NCBI GenBank assembly: GCA_023393655.1
Contig: JAEWKP010000060.1
Span: 1-14,889, forward strand
Reading direction: 5' to 3'
Length of the DNA stretch: 14,889 bases
Origin: Pseudomonadota bacterium
GTDB lineage: Bacteria; Pseudomonadota; Alphaproteobacteria; Rhizobiales; Beijerinckiaceae
Shown here: positions 14,075 through 14,889 of the stretch, in pieces
Numbering within the stretch: position 1 is the stretch's first letter
Layout of the letters: every line of letters begins with the position of its first letter
Made by a program: the position numbers and the translations under genes
Notes under the pieces: model-generated
Database searches by the model: none
Seen by the model: only the letters and a program-made list of their open reading frames with translations
Told to the model about the DNA's origin: nothing

Positions 14075-14746
14075 ATGACCCGGCTCGACTTCATCTTCAT
14101 GCTCACGCGCCATGACCGGACGGTGCCGGAGGCCATCGACCATGTCGCGACCGCATTGGCGGCCGGCATCCGCCATATCGGCTTCAAGGATATCGGTCTG
14201 CCCTTCGGCGAGCTCCGGACCGTCCACCGCCTGATCAAGGCCGGCGGCGGGGCGAGCTATCTCGAAGTCGTCTCGCTCGATCGCGTCAGCGAAATCGCAT
14301 CCGTACGAGCAGCCATAGATCTCGGTGTCGACAACCTGCTCGGTGGGACCCATGCCGAAGACGTGCTGCCGCTGCTGCGCGGCACCGGCATCCGCTACTA
14401 TCCCTTTGCCGGGCGCATCTCCGGTCATCCCAGCATTCTGGAAGGCTCCGTCGCCGAGATCGCCGGCAGCGCCCGTGCCATCGCCAACCGGGACGGTGTC
14501 GATGGGCTCGATCTGCTGGCCTACCGCTCGAACACGGATGCAGAGGCGCTCATCGCGGCGGTCTGCGCCGCGACGGACAAGCCCGTCCTCGTCGCCGGTT
14601 CGATCGAACGCCCCGAGCAGATCGCAGCGATCCATCGCTGCCGAGCCGCCGGTTTCACCATCGGCACGGCCGCGCTGGAAGGCCGTTTTCCCGCCTCCGG
14701 CCTCGCCTTGCGGGCACAGCTCGATGCCATCGCTGCCTGTCTCTGA
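14075..14746 (+). CDS. TIM-barrel-like protein of unknown function
   Basis: 223 aa from ATG 14075, chosen because GAGGAAG lies just upstream; the longer start at 14039 has no such site. The pattern of short strands alternating with helices suggests a beta/alpha barrel of the ribulose-phosphate-binding type. Key segments are DFIFMLTRHDRTVPEA, IRHIGFKDIGLP, YLEVVSLD, LGVDNLLGGTHAEDVLPL, YYPFAGRISGHPSILEG, GLDLLAYR and a C-terminal VLVAGSIERPEQI then GFTIGTAALEG, resembling a phosphate-binding end. I recognise the style but cannot name an enzyme; ThiE and ThiG signature motifs are not seen. It has no signal peptide. Placed last in the TPP-regulated operon, it may act on the same pathway, possibly on a phosphorylated intermediate. 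Confidence 0.75.
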   Translation: MTRLDFIFMLTRHDRTVPEAIDHVATALAAGIRHIGFKDIGLPFGELRTVHRLIKAGGGASYLEVVSLDRVSEIASVRAAIDLGVDNLLGGTHAEDVLPLLRGTGIRYYPFAGRISGHPSILEGSVAEIAGSARAIANRDGVDGLDLLAYRSNTDAEALIAAVCAATDKPVLVAGSIERPEQIAAIHRCRAAGFTIGTAALEGRFPASGLALRAQLDAIAACL

Positions 14747-14756
14747 ACAGGCCGCG

Positions 14757-14781
14757 GCCGGACCATTTCACGAGGTCCGGC
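14757..14781. terminator. Strong hairpin between convergent genes
   Basis: GCCGGACC (14757-14764) and GGTCCGGC (14774-14781) form a perfect 8-bp stem with a nine-base loop, ten bases after the last operon stop and 12 bases from the end of the convergent cytochrome gene. No T-tract follows on either side, so it is a probable rather than classical bidirectional terminator. Confidence 0.55.
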
Positions 14782-14793
14782 ATCGGAGCGTCG

Positions 14794-14889
14794 TCACTCG
14801 GCCTTCTTGCCGGCGGCGTCGAACTGCTTGAGATAGGCCATGAGGTCGGCGATGCGCTTCTCGTCCTTGAGCCCGGCATAGATCATCTT
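14794..14889 (-). CDS. Class I cytochrome c, C-terminal fragment (runs off the window)
   Basis: The last 31 codons of a minus-strand gene: KMIYAGLKDEKRIADLMAYL followed by KQFDAAGKKAE and a TGA stop at 14794-14796. KMIYAGL matches the conserved KM(I/V)FAG block that holds the axial methionine ligand of mitochondrial-type cytochrome c and c2, followed by the C-terminal helix RxDLxAYLK. The haem-binding CXXCH lies beyond the window. Such proteins are periplasmic or membrane-anchored electron carriers. It converges on the riboswitch operon and is probably unrelated to it. Confidence 0.85.
   Translation of the reverse strand, partial: KMIYAGLKDEKRIADLMAYLKQFDAAGKKAE

Noticed and set aside
1..14889. 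CRISPR array, tRNA or rRNA genes
   Set aside because: No regularly spaced direct repeats and no tRNA or rRNA sequence were recognised on either strand.

Overview
The window looks like alphaproteobacterial DNA, probably order Hyphomicrobiales. The evidence is a MucR/Ros-family regulator (a family largely confined to Alphaproteobacteria), a class I cytochrome c tail at the right edge, dense GC-rich genes with GTG starts and overlapping stop/start codons, and an IS407-like IS3 element. Bosea or a relative is my guess; the genus cannot be fixed from this sequence alone.

Region 1 (1 to about 4800) is accessory DNA with lower GC. It opens inside an IS3-family element whose left end lies just before base 1 and whose right end is near 1255. 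That element cuts the 3' end of a small minus-strand gene. Beyond it are short, mostly unrecognised ORFs on both strands, a MucR/Ros-type regulator with a degenerate zinc site, long non-coding stretches and several inverted repeats.

Region 2 (4799 to 7755, minus strand) carries two nucleotide-sugar genes for surface polysaccharide: ugd (UDP-glucose to UDP-glucuronate) and, downstream, manC (bifunctional mannose-1-phosphate guanylyltransferase / mannose-6-phosphate isomerase). A 197-base gap with a clear inverted repeat separates them.

Region 3 (about 7930 to 14781, plus strand) is the main discovery. A thiamine pyrophosphate (TPP, THI-box) riboswitch leads a tightly packed operon: a LuxE-type acyl-protein synthetase, a LuxC-type acyl reductase, an ABC importer (ATPase, permease, periplasmic NMT1/THI5-like binding protein), a short-chain dehydrogenase and a TIM-barrel-like protein of unknown function. 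LuxE plus LuxC is a carboxylic-acid-to-aldehyde reducing pair, and an SDR can take an aldehyde to an alcohol. There is no luciferase gene. Under a TPP switch and beside a ThiXYZ-like importer, the simplest hypothesis is salvage of an oxidised (carboxylate) thiamine precursor or breakdown product: import, then reduction to the alcohol that can be phosphorylated and rejoined into thiamine. To my knowledge this pathway is not described; the substrate is inferred.

The operon ends at a strong hairpin between convergent genes, followed by the C-terminal end of a cytochrome c gene on the minus strand.
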